A stretch of 51,795 nt of DNA from Clostridiales bacterium (GCA_016278505.1 JADQBQ010000013.1:1-51795); one strand, 5' to 3'; shown: positions 1 to 7,623, counted from the stretch's first letter. Numbers and translations are program-made. The notes: generated by a model not told the origin, from the sequence alone.

Positions 1-1
1 C

Positions 2-628
2 TACCTACCAGCCCGCTTCGTTGCCGAAGCGTTGGGGTATATGGTTGAATGGGACAGCGAGCATAATATAGTGCTGGCATACCCCAGGGGCGAAGAGAAG
101 CCGGACATTAGCGAAGTGATTGACTATGTAGATAGGGAAGTGCCGCAGGAACCCGTTGAAGAACAATCCGACAACGAAGAACCAGTGGAATTTAGCGGCA
201 AACCACTTAACCCTAATGAGTATGAAGCTCACGATGGTTGGGCTATCCCATACGAATTCAAGCAACCGGGTGCCAGTAGGATGGATGTAACGGTGGAGGA
301 GTTACGGCAAAATCCGGTTGTAATGGGCAGCAACGGTGGAAAAATTATTTATGATGTAGATGTGCAACAGGACATGGTTTACGTTAAACAATTTGCAACC
401 AGCCATGCACCAGCAGTATTAATCCTTGCCAAAGGCAATAACGTTACAGCACAAAGGGCTAACACATTAAAAAAATACAGCAGCAACACCTTTACCCATG
501 GTTACTACGTCAGCTATGATACTAGGCCCGGCACCGACACCAAAATCGAAGACGTTACCCATATCATGTTACTATACAGCAACCAAGCCCTGGCTGTTGA
601 AAACCCGTTATATAAGGGGGATAATTAA
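2..628 (+). CDS. C-terminal part of a secreted stalk-domain protein (5' end outside window)
   Basis: The reading frame is open to the left edge, so the gene starts upstream. The TTG at 32 is an internal codon, not a start. The first residues (LPARFVAEALGYMVEWD) are the end of a copper-amine-oxidase N-terminal-like stalk repeat, the family whose usual signature is PLRFVAEALGA-V-WD. About 50 acidic, Pro/Glu-rich linker residues follow, then a roughly 140-residue C-terminal domain that I do not recognise. Stalk repeats are known from exported, cell-wall-associated Firmicute proteins, so a surface location is inferred. The stop lies 3 bases before the next secreted-protein gene, so the two probably form an operon. 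Confidence 0.75.
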   Translation, partial: YLPARFVAEALGYMVEWDSEHNIVLAYPRGEEKPDISEVIDYVDREVPQEPVEEQSDNEEPVEFSGKPLNPNEYEAHDGWAIPYEFKQPGASRMDVTVEELRQNPVVMGSNGGKIIYDVDVQQDMVYVKQFATSHAPAVLILAKGNNVTAQRANTLKKYSSNTFTHGYYVSYDTRPGTDTKIEDVTHIMLLYSNQALAVENPLYKGDN

Positions 629-631
629 AAA

Positions 632-2101
632 ATGCGACTAACTAAGTTAATAGTTTTACTTGTGACCCTGCTACTGCTCCCGGGAATGGCGTTTGCCAAT
701 CCCCAGGAGCAGTTTATTTTACATGAAATTAAGCTGGGTAGCTTTGATGTATGGCAGCACACAAATGGAACCTGGCAGGACACCGACGATTGCGGCGAAG
801 TTGATCCATATGGGCTAGAAAATAAAGAAGTACGAGAAACGTACGCTTATCCAGAGTCTGAATATGCAAGCCAGTTTACACCAACCAGGGCAACGATAGA
901 TCATAATTTTACTTTAACGAATGATGAACTTGCAAATGCAGGCCGGTCGGAAGGTTGGGATAATTTTAGGGAAGATTATCTAAGATACCTACCCAGTAGT
1001 TACTCAGCATCCAGAGAGAGTCTAAACTTAGAAGAAGGCACGATTACCGTTCTAAAGAAATTCGACCTGGAGCCAATGTCGCTAGACCTTAAAGACCCTA
1101 CCGTTCGTGCAGAGTTAGGTATGGACGACCAGGACTTTTCTAACCTGGCCCAAGGCTGGCGCTGGTACACACCGGTCCTTGTTACCTGGTACGGAGTACC
1201 CAATAACCCTGAAATTAACCTAGTGGCCTCCAGCATAGACCCCGGCATCCCCGGTAACGAAGCGGAACCCGGCGAAAGATATACCGCAACAGTAAAGTTT
1301 AAATGCTTCGGTACCGGATTGGCAGAGAACGTACCCATAGCCGCTTACAACGGAGAGTACCGAGCCACATTAAAGAAAAACGGTCAACCAATAACCATCG
1401 ACAACTTCGCCCCCGGTGATATTAAGACCTATACCTTTAACTGGACCGCCGGTTCAAGCGATACCGAATTGAAAGGAGTAATCGATACTCCACCATTAGA
1501 AGGCAAATACGACGAGACAACCGAGGAAGACAACACAGTACGAGTAACCGCACTAGTAAGACAACCAACCCCGGTACCGAGTAATGGTAACCTAACCTTC
1601 CTAGCAGTAAGCCAGGACGGAGCTATAACGAGGCCAGCCGGTACAGCCAAATGGACCGACCGGGTAACAGCAACCTTACAGCCCGAGAGACCGTCGCCGC
1701 CGAGAGGTAGTCTTGACTGGTGGGAAGTCACCAATGCGAGCTTAACTTATCCCAAAAAGAACCCAAACTTTTCATTCGGCACCCCCTACGGACCGAGCGG
1801 CACCCGTACAATTAGCATGAACGCAAGCGGCCACACAGCCCAAGTAACCTTTGAAGAAGACTGGGCAATGGACGGAGCCCGTATACACTCCATGATCGAG
1901 AGACGGATGATGGCCGAACATCCCAAGAATTACACGTTAACCGCCGACTATACAATCAAGTACCAGTACAGCTACTACGTTTGGCGTGGTAGCGGAGAAG
2001 ACCGGCACAAGGTAAAAAGGACAAGGACAGGTACGAATACCGGCGGTGCTTCGGGACAGTTGTTAGTTAACGGCACTGGTGTGGATAGTAGGGCACAGTA
2101 G
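632..2101 (+). CDS. Secreted protein with a CARDB-like adhesion domain
   Basis: The 489-residue protein begins with a clear signal peptide: basic MRLTK, a leucine-rich core, and a cleavage site near AFA-NP around residue 24. Residues about 190-310 match the CARDB pattern (an Ig-like fold of surface proteins): a GERYTATVKF strand, a GTG turn, then a PGDIKTYTFNW strand and an EEDNT end. The rest is rich in Thr, Tyr and Asn and is unrecognised. A GGGGG ribosome site precedes the ATG. It follows the stalk-domain gene by 3 bases, suggesting a shared envelope role. The last ~87 bases recur at 3496-3582 and the last 33 at 5787-5819, which points to lost paralogues or local rearrangement. Confidence 0.75.
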   Translation: MRLTKLIVLLVTLLLLPGMAFANPQEQFILHEIKLGSFDVWQHTNGTWQDTDDCGEVDPYGLENKEVRETYAYPESEYASQFTPTRATIDHNFTLTNDELANAGRSEGWDNFREDYLRYLPSSYSASRESLNLEEGTITVLKKFDLEPMSLDLKDPTVRAELGMDDQDFSNLAQGWRWYTPVLVTWYGVPNNPEINLVASSIDPGIPGNEAEPGERYTATVKFKCFGTGLAENVPIAAYNGEYRATLKKNGQPITIDNFAPGDIKTYTFNWTAGSSDTELKGVIDTPPLEGKYDETTEEDNTVRVTALVRQPTPVPSNGNLTFLAVSQDGAITRPAGTAKWTDRVTATLQPERPSPPRGSLDWWEVTNASLTYPKKNPNFSFGTPYGPSGTRTISMNASGHTAQVTFEEDWAMDGARIHSMIERRMMAEHPKNYTLTADYTIKYQYSYYVWRGSGEDRHKVKRTRTGTNTGGASGQLLVNGTGVDSRAQ

Positions 2102-2126
2102 GGGCTTAACTACTTTTACCATCTTC

Positions 2127-2166
2127 TCCTGAGCCTCCCCACGTCTAGCCATGGGGAGGCTCAGGA
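2127..2166 (+). terminator. Strong hairpin, likely terminator
   Basis: A 14-base perfect inverted repeat (TCCTGAGCCTCCCC and its complement) with a 12-base loop starts 25 bases after the CARDB gene stop. AAATTATTTT follows instead of a clean T-run. It could stop transcription from both sides. Confidence 0.65.
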
Positions 2167-2216
2167 GGAAATTATTTTCAATTACACCTTTCATAAAGTG
2201 GGTTAAGAGTCATAGA

Positions 2217-2237
2217 CCCCACGGCTAAAGCCGGGGG
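2217..2237 (-). mobile_element. IS200/IS605-type right-end hairpin relic
   Basis: The hairpin CCCCACGGCTAAAGCCGGGGG is nearly identical to the right-end hairpin of the complete IS200/IS605 element at 3597. The flanking bases differ, as expected for a separate insertion. No transposase is attached, so this is a solo end. Confidence 0.5.
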
Positions 2238-2241
2238 TTTC

Positions 2242-2466
2242 TCGCGGCGTTTCGGTGACATAAAGGATAAGAACAGAAGTAGAAGGCATAAGAAAGGAAG
2301 TCCGGTCAATCCTCCAGCTCCACCAAGGGAAACAGACTATGATGTTGAGGATGTATTTCAAGAACTTGAATTATCATCGCAAACTAACACCGGCAGCAAA
2401 CTGGGAAAACAGGGCGGAAAAAGAAGTATACATAGTGGACAGGCTTGGAGTGCAATTAGAGGCTGA
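2242..2466 (+). pseudogene. 3' fragment of an unrecognised gene
   Basis: This frame is open with no start codon and encodes about 74 residues, lysine/arginine-rich first, then a Pro-rich hinge (VNPPAPP), an acidic stretch (YDVEDVFQELEL) and a Ser/Gly/Lys-rich tail. Composition looks protein-like rather than random. Its 5' side runs straight into the IS right-end hairpin, so it is probably the tail of a gene cut by the insertion. I do not recognise the family. Confidence 0.4.
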
Positions 2467-2498
2467 GAAAAATTGTGCATTTAATCTTTTCTCATTTA

Positions 2499-2528
2499 TT
2501 GATTATCTGAATCTTAATAGGGTATACT
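2499..2528 (+). promoter_or_regulatory. Candidate sigma-A promoter for the toxin-antitoxin pair
   Basis: A -35-like TTGATT at 2499 and a -10-like TATACT at 2523 are separated by 18 bases. They lie 34 bases upstream of the antitoxin start. Confidence 0.4.
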
Positions 2529-2562
2529 ACTGTTAATAGAAAATTAAAAAGGAGTTATTAAG

Positions 2563-2820
2563 ATGGCTCTAAAACTAAAGGATAAGTCTCGGAAGGAAAG
2601 GAAAGTATGGATAGACTTAAAAACTTCTGCAGAAAAAATTATAGGTCGACGTTATAAAATAAGTTGTGACTTTAACAATCGGAAATGCCTAAAATCTCCT
2701 TTGGAGAAAATTAAGAAAGCTAGAGAGATTGGAAAAATTTCCTCTACGGAGGAAACTTCTGCAATTGCTAAGCATTTTCTTAAAAAATACGATAAGACGT
2801 TTAGGAATCTTGCTAAGTAA
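2563..2820 (+). CDS. Probable antitoxin of a Doc-type pair
   Basis: This 85-residue basic protein is encoded 12 bases upstream of a Doc/Fic toxin, in the position where Phd-type antitoxins are found. An AAGGAG ribosome site precedes the ATG. The C-terminus (AIAKHFLKKYDKTFRNLAK) resembles the helix by which Phd-like proteins bind and block Doc. The N-terminal ~50 residues, rich in Lys and Arg, may bind DNA. The family call comes mainly from position; no Phd DNA-binding signature is obvious. Such antitoxins usually autoregulate, and a candidate promoter lies just upstream. Confidence 0.55.
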   Translation: MALKLKDKSRKERKVWIDLKTSAEKIIGRRYKISCDFNNRKCLKSPLEKIKKAREIGKISSTEETSAIAKHFLKKYDKTFRNLAK

Positions 2821-2832
2821 GTAGGGATCACC

Positions 2833-3249
2833 TTGAGGTATCTAACTGTTGATGATTTATTGGAATTGCATATAGAAGCATTAAAATCCCACGGTGGACG
2901 CGACGGAATGCTGCAAAGTGGGCTTAATCACCTAGAGTATGTTATAGATAGTCAATATCCGATTTTTGGTCAAGATCAATACCCCGGGATGTTCCTTAAA
3001 GCAGCAAATATATTTTTCCTTATTAATAAGGACCACGCTTTCATTGATGGAAATAAACGAACCGCCTTACTTGCCATTATGGTAATGCTAGCCAAAAATG
3101 GATATGAGTTTGTAGCTGACATAGATTCCGCCGAAAATTTCACCAAAGAAGTAGCATCAATTGATACACATTCTGAGGATTTTAACAAGGATACATTTAT
3201 TAGTTATATTGCCGACTGGTTGAGAAAAAATACAAGAAAAATTAGGTGA
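2833..3249 (+). CDS. doc: Death-on-curing (Doc) family toxin
   Basis: This 138-residue Fic/Doc-fold protein carries the motif H68-AFIDGNKRTA, matching the family's catalytic HxFx(D/N)GNKR loop. Classical Doc phosphorylates elongation factor Tu and blocks translation, and all key loop residues are present here. The length is typical for Doc. The start is TTG, giving MRYLTVDDLLELH; this N-terminus is standard for the family, and AGTAGGG lies upstream. It sits directly behind its likely antitoxin and ends in a GC-rich terminator. Such modules are common on mobile DNA, in keeping with the IS-rich surroundings. Confidence 0.85.
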   Translation: MRYLTVDDLLELHIEALKSHGGRDGMLQSGLNHLEYVIDSQYPIFGQDQYPGMFLKAANIFFLINKDHAFIDGNKRTALLAIMVMLAKNGYEFVADIDSAENFTKEVASIDTHSEDFNKDTFISYIADWLRKNTRKIR

Positions 3250-3256
3250 GGATTAG

Positions 3257-3290
3257 ACCTCGGGTCATAGGACCCGGGGTTGCTTATTTT
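3257..3290 (+). terminator. Terminator after doc
   Basis: ACCTCGGGTC pairs with GACCCGGGGT across a 4-base loop and is followed by TGCTTATTTT. It starts 7 bases after the doc stop. Confidence 0.6.
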
Positions 3291-3298
3291 AAGGGGGA

Positions 3299-3453
3299 TT
3301 AGATTGAACCTCTCCACGATTTTGCATTAGATAATGCATCTTTTGTATTTTTGTATAGTACTGATTGGTTGGTAACCACCCATGCTTCGTCGCACACATA
3401 TACTTTTTGACCGCGTATAATCTCTTCGACAGCTTTAACACCAATATTTTTAC
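3299..3453 (-). pseudogene. Fragment of a Mrr-type restriction endonuclease
   Basis: Read on the minus strand, the fragment encodes KNIGVKAVEEIIRG, then KVYVCDEAWVVTNQ and TKDALSNAKS. This matches the C-terminal part of the Mrr catalytic domain, whose usual form is VG-KAVQEVIAGK-YY-CDKAMVVTN--FTK-A-ELA. The catalytic core that should precede it is missing: the fragment is cut at 3453 by a TTTAC followed by an IS left-end sequence, and it stops early at 3299. Mrr-like enzymes cut modified or foreign DNA; this remnant cannot do so. Confidence 0.6.
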
Positions 3454-3477
3454 CGGAACGCGCCGTAAAGCCCCCGG
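3454..3477 (+). mobile_element. Solo left end of the IS200/IS605 element
   Basis: CGGAACGCGCCGTAAAGCCCCCGG is the reverse complement of bases in the left end of the complete element near 5754-5779. Both copies are preceded by TTTAC in the element's own orientation, fitting a target-specific insertion after TTTAC. Here the end is broken after 24 bases and joined to a copy of the CARDB gene tail. Confidence 0.6.
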
Positions 3478-3495
3478 AGAAGACATACGCCGTTA

Positions 3496-3582
3496 GAAAG
3501 GACAAGGACTTGTACGAATACCGGCGGTGCTTCGGGTCAGTTGTTAGTTAACGGCACCGGTGTGGATAGTAGGGCACAGTAG
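3496..3582 (+). repeat. Second copy of the CARDB gene 3' tail
   Basis: These 87 bases match 2015-2101 with about four substitutions, including the in-frame TAG stop. Similarity extends weakly upstream to the GGAGAAGAC at about 3476. No upstream coding part remains. Confidence 0.8.
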
Positions 3583-3596
3583 ATACAACTGAATCT

Positions 3597-3861
3597 CCCC
3601 ACGGCTAAAGCCGGGGGGTTCCCAGGCTTTAGTGGATGAGTATCCGCCTGTCAGCCTGCCTCTCTCTATTGAACGAATCTAATAGAGTCTTAGCATGTTG
3701 CATCATCCAGACGGCTTTTGCGATCGACTCGCTCTGACCAGTCGTAGGTGCTCCACCCCTAAAAAGGGCTTCACTCGCAGGTTTGGCATAAGGCCCATCT
3801 TCGATCGCCGGGATGATTCCATCCCGCCTTTATACAAGAAAGATGAGCCCGTGATGAAAGG
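3597..3861 (-). ncRNA. Probable omega RNA / right end of the IS element
   Basis: The 265 bases between the tnpB stop and the right-end hairpin hold no gene. In this family the omega RNA that guides TnpB covers the tnpB 3' end and the right end, with the guide read from DNA just outside. Here the guide would begin with the minus-strand bases AGATTCAGTTGTATCT. The call rests on position and the end hairpin only. Confidence 0.4.
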
Positions 3862-5268
3862 TTATATCCCAAAACTTGCAGGTTTTTTATAATGGTATTT
3901 ATCTAAAGTTGTAGTTATCGCAGACTTTAAAAATGGTTTAATAACAGGCCATTCGGCAGCTGTAGAATCCGTATCAAGATAGTATTTACCACCATCATCT
4001 TTTACGTGCCTTGCTAAAAAGGCAGAGTACAGGTCTCTTTGTGCTGAGACGCCGCATTTGCATCTGTGCCACCGGATAGATAATGTCTTTTTAGATTTCC
4101 GACCACATTGGCACATTTGCGATAAGGCCGTGCTGGTTGTTGGAAACTCGATTACACTACCACCGGCAGCTTCGGCTTTACGCACAAGCTCGGTCACAAA
4201 CATACTTGGAGCACGGTAGTTGATTGACTTGCCAAATATCTTCTGCCAGCCTTTATATGATACTTTTTCCAGGTAGATAGTGGTACCGCGTCTTAGAATA
4301 TCGTTAACTAACTTACCGTGTAGCGATTTCCGGTACGCCGCCTGCTTACGATGAAGATTAGCAAACTGTGATTTGGTTTTCAGGTACCGCCGGGAGTTAA
4401 TCCACTTCTTCTTACCTTTTTTAACGGTACCGTTAGGGTTATAGTTATCCGGGTTATTGGCCCGGCGCTGGCGGTCTAACTTACGCTGAAGCAGCCGAAT
4501 TTCTTGTTGAATGGTATCCAGCTCATGACAGAATAGATCTAGTTTAGCTCCGGCATTGCTTACTTCCGCTATAGTGGAAGGACCCAGATCAAGCCCGATT
4601 TTACCTTTAATAACCTTATTCTTTTCTTTTTGAAATGGTATGCCTTCACAAACCAGCTGGACGTAGTATCTAATCTTTCCACGGATAACTTTGCGCTTTA
4701 TTCGCACGTACTTAACCCGGTGGAATAAACCATGAGTAATCACTTTATCTTTAGAGTTAATTAAAGCCCCAAGTTTAAGGCCGGTCCATTCTACTTTATC
4801 GTCACGCCAGCGGATACCGGAAGCGTTGTTTTTTCCCTCTAGGGAGTTAAGTTCGCCGTAGCGTTTAAAATAAACCCTTTCGGCATCGCCGATAACGGTC
4901 TTGTTAACGGCTTTAAACGCCCTGGTTGCTATCTTCTGGCCTGTATGGGAGTCGATATGCTTACCTAACCATGATTTACGAATCCTTTTAACGTAGTCGT
5001 GCAGGGCATATTCGGAGAAACCGAATTTAGCCCTGGCGAGGCCAAACTCTTTTGAACGGGCGTTACGTTCTTCACTAGTAGAAGAAGGCATACCTAATGC
5101 CGCCCGGTAGATTTTCGAGCGTTGCATCAAGTCCCGTCTCTTTATTGCTTCGCCCAAACAGGCGTTATATATTTGCCGACCGGCTTCAAAACGCGAGTTT
5201 AAGGTATGTCGTAACTCTGAGTTTGTCACCAGCGGCAGTTCGACTATAAATGAAGGTGTTTTAGCCAT
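3862..5268 (-). CDS. tnpB: TnpB, RNA-guided nuclease of the IS200/IS605 element
   Basis: The protein is 468 residues. The RuvC-like catalytic residues are in place: D227 in KIGLDLG, E334 in IYLEKVS, and D412 in AQRDLYSAF. A zinc-binding segment lies between the last two, with cysteines at 386, 388, 403 and 405. The spacing is Cys-x-Cys rather than the common Cys-x2-Cys. TnpB proteins use an omega RNA to cut the excised donor site, which helps the element persist. The start is ATG, 3 bases after the tnpA stop. With all three acidic residues kept and no frameshift, the nuclease may be active. Confidence 0.9.
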   Translation of the reverse strand: MAKTPSFIVELPLVTNSELRHTLNSRFEAGRQIYNACLGEAIKRRDLMQRSKIYRAALGMPSSTSEERNARSKEFGLARAKFGFSEYALHDYVKRIRKSWLGKHIDSHTGQKIATRAFKAVNKTVIGDAERVYFKRYGELNSLEGKNNASGIRWRDDKVEWTGLKLGALINSKDKVITHGLFHRVKYVRIKRKVIRGKIRYYVQLVCEGIPFQKEKNKVIKGKIGLDLGPSTIAEVSNAGAKLDLFCHELDTIQQEIRLLQRKLDRQRRANNPDNYNPNGTVKKGKKKWINSRRYLKTKSQFANLHRKQAAYRKSLHGKLVNDILRRGTTIYLEKVSYKGWQKIFGKSINYRAPSMFVTELVRKAEAAGGSVIEFPTTSTALSQMCQCGRKSKKTLSIRWHRCKCGVSAQRDLYSAFLARHVKDDGGKYYLDTDSTAAEWPVIKPFLKSAITTTLDKYHYKKPASFGI

Positions 5269-5271
5269 GAA

Positions 5272-5664
5272 TCACACATCCTTTTGCTGTTCAATGTATT
5301 GTTTAATTATTTCCAAAGGTGCGCCGCCTACTGTAGCCACGAAATAGCTGTTTGTCCACAGAGTAGGGATGCGGCTTTTGAGCCAGGGAAATTCCGAGCG
5401 CAGTATCCTGGATGAAGTACCCTTTAGCCGTTTAACCAGCCGATGGATACCAAACTGCGGGTCAACCTCTACCAATAGATGAACATGATCCGGCATTATC
5501 TCAAGCTCAATAACTTCTGCCTTGAATTCAGTGGCTATTTGATGAATTAATTTTTTCAGCCGGTCGGCCACATCATCTACAAGCACTTTACGCCGGTATT
5601 TAGGGCACCAGATTACATGGTATTTGCATGAGTAGACGACATTACGGTTAGATTTGTATTGCAT
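5272..5664 (-). CDS. tnpA: TnpA, HUH single-strand transposase
   Basis: This Y1 transposase of the IS200 family has the HUH motif at PDHVHLL (H66 and H68 counted from the upstream ATG at 5682) and its catalytic tyrosine in IIKQYIEQQ (Y129, same count). I prefer the ATG at 5664 because MQYKSNRNVVYSCKYHVIW matches the usual N-terminus; 5682 is the alternative. It cuts and rejoins single-stranded DNA at the hairpin ends of the element. tnpB follows after 3 bases. The gene is intact, so the element could still move. Confidence 0.9.
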   Translation of the reverse strand: MQYKSNRNVVYSCKYHVIWCPKYRRKVLVDDVADRLKKLIHQIATEFKAEVIELEIMPDHVHLLVEVDPQFGIHRLVKRLKGTSSRILRSEFPWLKSRIPTLWTNSYFVATVGGAPLEIIKQYIEQQKDV

Positions 5665-5786
5665 GGCTATATTATGCAGCATAAACCTGTATAATTAAAG
5701 TACATTTGTTCGCCTTTCAAAAATGAATTACCGGGCTTCGCCCGGTGCGCCGTAAAGCCGGGGGCTTTACGGCGCGTTCCGGGGTA

Positions 5787-5819
5787 AACGGCACCGGTGT
5801 GGATAGTAGGGCACAGTAG
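5787..5819 (+). repeat. Third copy of the CARDB gene 3' tail
   Basis: These 33 bases are identical to 3550-3582 and nearly identical to 2069-2101. The copy abuts the left end of the IS element, so the insertion separated this tail from any coding part. Confidence 0.8.
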
Positions 5820-5838
5820 GATATCCGAGAAATATGAG

Positions 5839-5882
5839 AAGCCTGGTCATTAGTTTAGACAACTAAAGGCCAGGCTTTCTTC
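5839..5882 (+). terminator. Rho-independent terminator
   Basis: AAGCCTGG and CCAGGCTT enclose an inner TTAGTT/AACTAA stem and are followed by a T-rich tract. It would end transcripts entering from the left. Confidence 0.75.
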
Positions 5883-5919
5883 TTCTTAATAATACATATA
5901 ACGGATGGAGGGTCAAAAA

Positions 5920-6237
5920 ATGCAAATAAACGAAAAAAACAGAGATGAATGTAACGAGAACATTATGCGATTCATTAAAAAAAGCATCGTAGGAATAACA
6001 CACTGGTCCGAGTGCTGGGCTAAACACGCAGTCAAAGTCCAACGAGAAGGTTTTTACATAGCAATCGATTCGCGGCTTGACCACGATATTTCACTTGAAT
6101 TTTTAGGCCGGGCAAAAGGATTATGCGATGCGTTAGAGGATATTTTGTTAATCCAGGAAGGGTCTTATGGCCAATTAAGGATAAAAGAAAATATTACCTT
6201 AATTGAAGAGCTAAAAGCTCTTTGGGGCGATTCTTAA
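5920..6237 (+). CDS. Hypothetical protein, 105 residues
   Basis: I place the start at the ATG following GGAGGGT; the earlier ATG at 5905 lies inside the ribosome site. The protein is mostly helical, with a conserved-looking middle (HWSECWAKHAVKVQREGFYIAID) and no signal peptide or cysteine motif. It is the first gene after the terminator at 5839, thus the likely first gene of the long + strand module. No family recognised. Confidence 0.6.
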   Translation: MQINEKNRDECNENIMRFIKKSIVGITHWSECWAKHAVKVQREGFYIAIDSRLDHDISLEFLGRAKGLCDALEDILLIQEGSYGQLRIKENITLIEELKALWGDS

Positions 6238-6252
6238 GGGGGGTATATTCTT

Positions 6253-6891
6253 ATGGATACTATGTCACCGTTTTCAGTATTAAACAGATACAAAGTCAAA
6301 GACTTAAACAAAACAAGAAAAGTAATCAATTCTGTAAACACACCCAGGGAAATAATCATCCGAAGCATTTTAAATTCAGTAGGTACAGTATGCAGTTTTC
6401 ATTTAGAATTATTATGGCCGCAAAAACACAGCAAACAAAAAATTAAAAAACTTAGCCGTCAAAGGTTTTTTTTAACCTTTCAACTAGAAGGAACCCATAA
6501 ACTTAACGTATATACATTAAACCCTGACTTTACATTAGACAAAGCCCTGCGTGAGCTTGCTTTTGCCCAGTTTTACATGAAAGTTCGTGGAATTATTCCA
6601 TGCAGTGCATCGGTAAAATGTCCTTACCCATTTACGGGGATAATAAACCTTAACAATAAACCGTTCCCAGTATTAGTAATAAGACGTGGAGACAGTACTT
6701 CGCTCCTTCGTCATTTTCTTAAAGACGTCGATAATGTACTTATAATCGCCGAGGAATTTAAAGAGTTAAATATTAAAGTACCTTACAGGATAACCACGGA
6801 CGACAGGTTATTAAATAAACCTATTCACAAAGCATTTATGACCCCTGATGGCATTGTTGAAGAAATTCCGTACCTGTCATACCCTGGATAA
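6253..6891 (+). CDS. Hypothetical protein, 212 residues
   Basis: A GGGGGG ribosome site lies 9 bases before the ATG, 15 bases after the previous stop, so the two genes are probably cotranscribed. The N-terminal 75 residues are very basic and may bind nucleic acid. The C-terminal half alternates strands and helices (PVLVIRRGDST, DNVLIIAEEF, VPYRITTDDRLL), which loosely recalls the replication-relaxation family of plasmids and integrative elements. That resemblance is too weak for a name. A leader-like noncoding region follows. Confidence 0.55.
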   Translation: MDTMSPFSVLNRYKVKDLNKTRKVINSVNTPREIIIRSILNSVGTVCSFHLELLWPQKHSKQKIKKLSRQRFFLTFQLEGTHKLNVYTLNPDFTLDKALRELAFAQFYMKVRGIIPCSASVKCPYPFTGIINLNNKPFPVLVIRRGDSTSLLRHFLKDVDNVLIIAEEFKELNIKVPYRITTDDRLLNKPIHKAFMTPDGIVEEIPYLSYPG

Positions 6892-7009
6892 TTGTACGCG
6901 CGTACCATTAATGATTAGAAAAATTTCATGTAGAATATTGACAAGGGATTTTCACTTAATGTAGAATTAAGGTAACATCATAAATATAATCATTAACCTT
7001 AATTTTTAT

Positions 7010-7090
7010 ATGCTATCACTTACCGGATCTTTTAAGAACCGGGAACAAATTATCATTTTCAGTTTCTTTCAAGAAAACTGATACAAATAT
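7010..7090 (+). ncRNA. Two-hairpin leader motif, copy 1
   Basis: Hairpin 1 is CCGGATCTT-TT-AAGAACCGG-like (7023-7042) and hairpin 2 is TCAGTTTCTT paired with AAGAAAACTGA (7059-7081). The same motif occurs at 23367-23447 with about 85% identity. In hairpin 2 a C-G pair here is a T-A pair there, so base pairing is kept although the bases change. It lies in a 322-base gene-free stretch, upstream of a terminator-like hairpin and the gene at 7214. A cis-acting RNA is inferred; the class is unknown. Confidence 0.5.
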
Positions 7091-7106
7091 ATTTAACAAA
7101 GACTAA

Positions 7107-7152
7107 AAGCTCTTATTTTATCCTTAAAGAGGATACAATGGGGCTTTTTTTG
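7107..7152 (+). terminator. Terminator or attenuator before the gene at 7214
   Basis: AAGCTC and GGGCTT enclose an inner ATCCT/AGGAT stem and are followed by seven T residues. It could end the upstream operon or act with the leader motif to control the gene at 7214. Apart from this and the leader motif, 6892-7213 shows no gene. Confidence 0.6.
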
Positions 7153-7213
7153 TTTTTTATGGAGTACCATATATTTACAAGCGTCTAAAATAATAAAGAG
7201 GGAAGGTGTTTAA

Positions 7214-7576
7214 ATGACTGCAGTTAAGGAAACCGAAAGCTTTGCCCGTGCAGTAGTTGCACAGCAAGAGATCAACCGTATTACACACGGGGACGAGGAA
7301 TCGGACGAGAAAAGGCTCCCCATGGAATGGGGAGTAATCGCATCAGAGCACATGGGCCACCTTTTGGGTGCCCTGCGTACAGACGATGACCAGGCTATTG
7401 AGAAAGAACTGCTACACGTAGCTGGTCCACTGGTTGAACTATGGAACTCAATCAAAAATCAGACCAGAGAAACTTACTTGTATACTTGTGGTAGTTGTCA
7501 CCGTAAGCTATCTCTACAGCCAGGTGTATTAAGGTGTCCTCTTTGCGAGGGTATGCTTACCTCTGAGGGCCAGTAA
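7214..7576 (+). CDS. Small zinc-ribbon protein, possibly MazG-like
   Basis: The 120-residue protein has an N-terminal all-helical part (about residues 20-85) and a C-terminal zinc ribbon with two Cys-x2-Cys pairs (YTCGSCHRKL and LRCPLCEGML). The helical part (WGVIASEHMGHLLGALRTDDDQAIEKELLHVAGPL) has the spacing of MazG-like nucleotide pyrophosphohydrolases, but most of the metal-binding acids are replaced, so enzymatic activity is doubtful. GAGGGAAGG precedes the ATG. A leader motif and an attenuator-like hairpin upstream suggest regulated expression. Confidence 0.55.
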   Translation: MTAVKETESFARAVVAQQEINRITHGDEESDEKRLPMEWGVIASEHMGHLLGALRTDDDQAIEKELLHVAGPLVELWNSIKNQTRETYLYTCGSCHRKLSLQPGVLRCPLCEGMLTSEGQ

Positions 7577-7623
7577 GAAATAGGTAAGTATGTTGATAAG
7601 ATTTATCTTTAACCGCCAGAAGA

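Larger units (their letters stand above)
3597..5783 (-). mobile_element. Complete IS200/IS605-family element (tnpA, tnpB)
   Basis: The minus-strand element has its left end near 5783, with two hairpins (GCGCCGTAAAGCC/GGCTTTACGGCGC and ACCGGGCTTCGCCCGGT), then tnpA, tnpB and a right-end hairpin at 3597-3617. The left end follows TTTAC on the element strand, similar to the TTAC target of IS608. There are no terminal inverted repeats, as is normal for single-strand HUH transposition. Both flanks carry a 33-base direct repeat (3550-3582 and 5787-5819) derived from the CARDB gene tail; that is not a target duplication made by this family. Exact ends are inferred. Confidence 0.75.

Noticed and set aside
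2339-2536. Small + strand ORF of 65 residues
   Set aside because: Another frame over 2242-2466 looks more protein-like; this one has no ribosome site and a poor composition.
3695-3892. Small + strand ORF over the IS right end
   Set aside because: It runs opposite to tnpB through the omega-RNA region and resembles no protein.
5272-5682. Upstream ATG at 5682 as tnpA start
   Set aside because: Family members begin at the position matching 5664; neither has a clear ribosome site, so this remains open but less likely.
6222-6446. ORF of 74 residues overlapping the gene at 6253
   Set aside because: It is a shadow frame; the 212-residue frame has the ribosome site and better composition.
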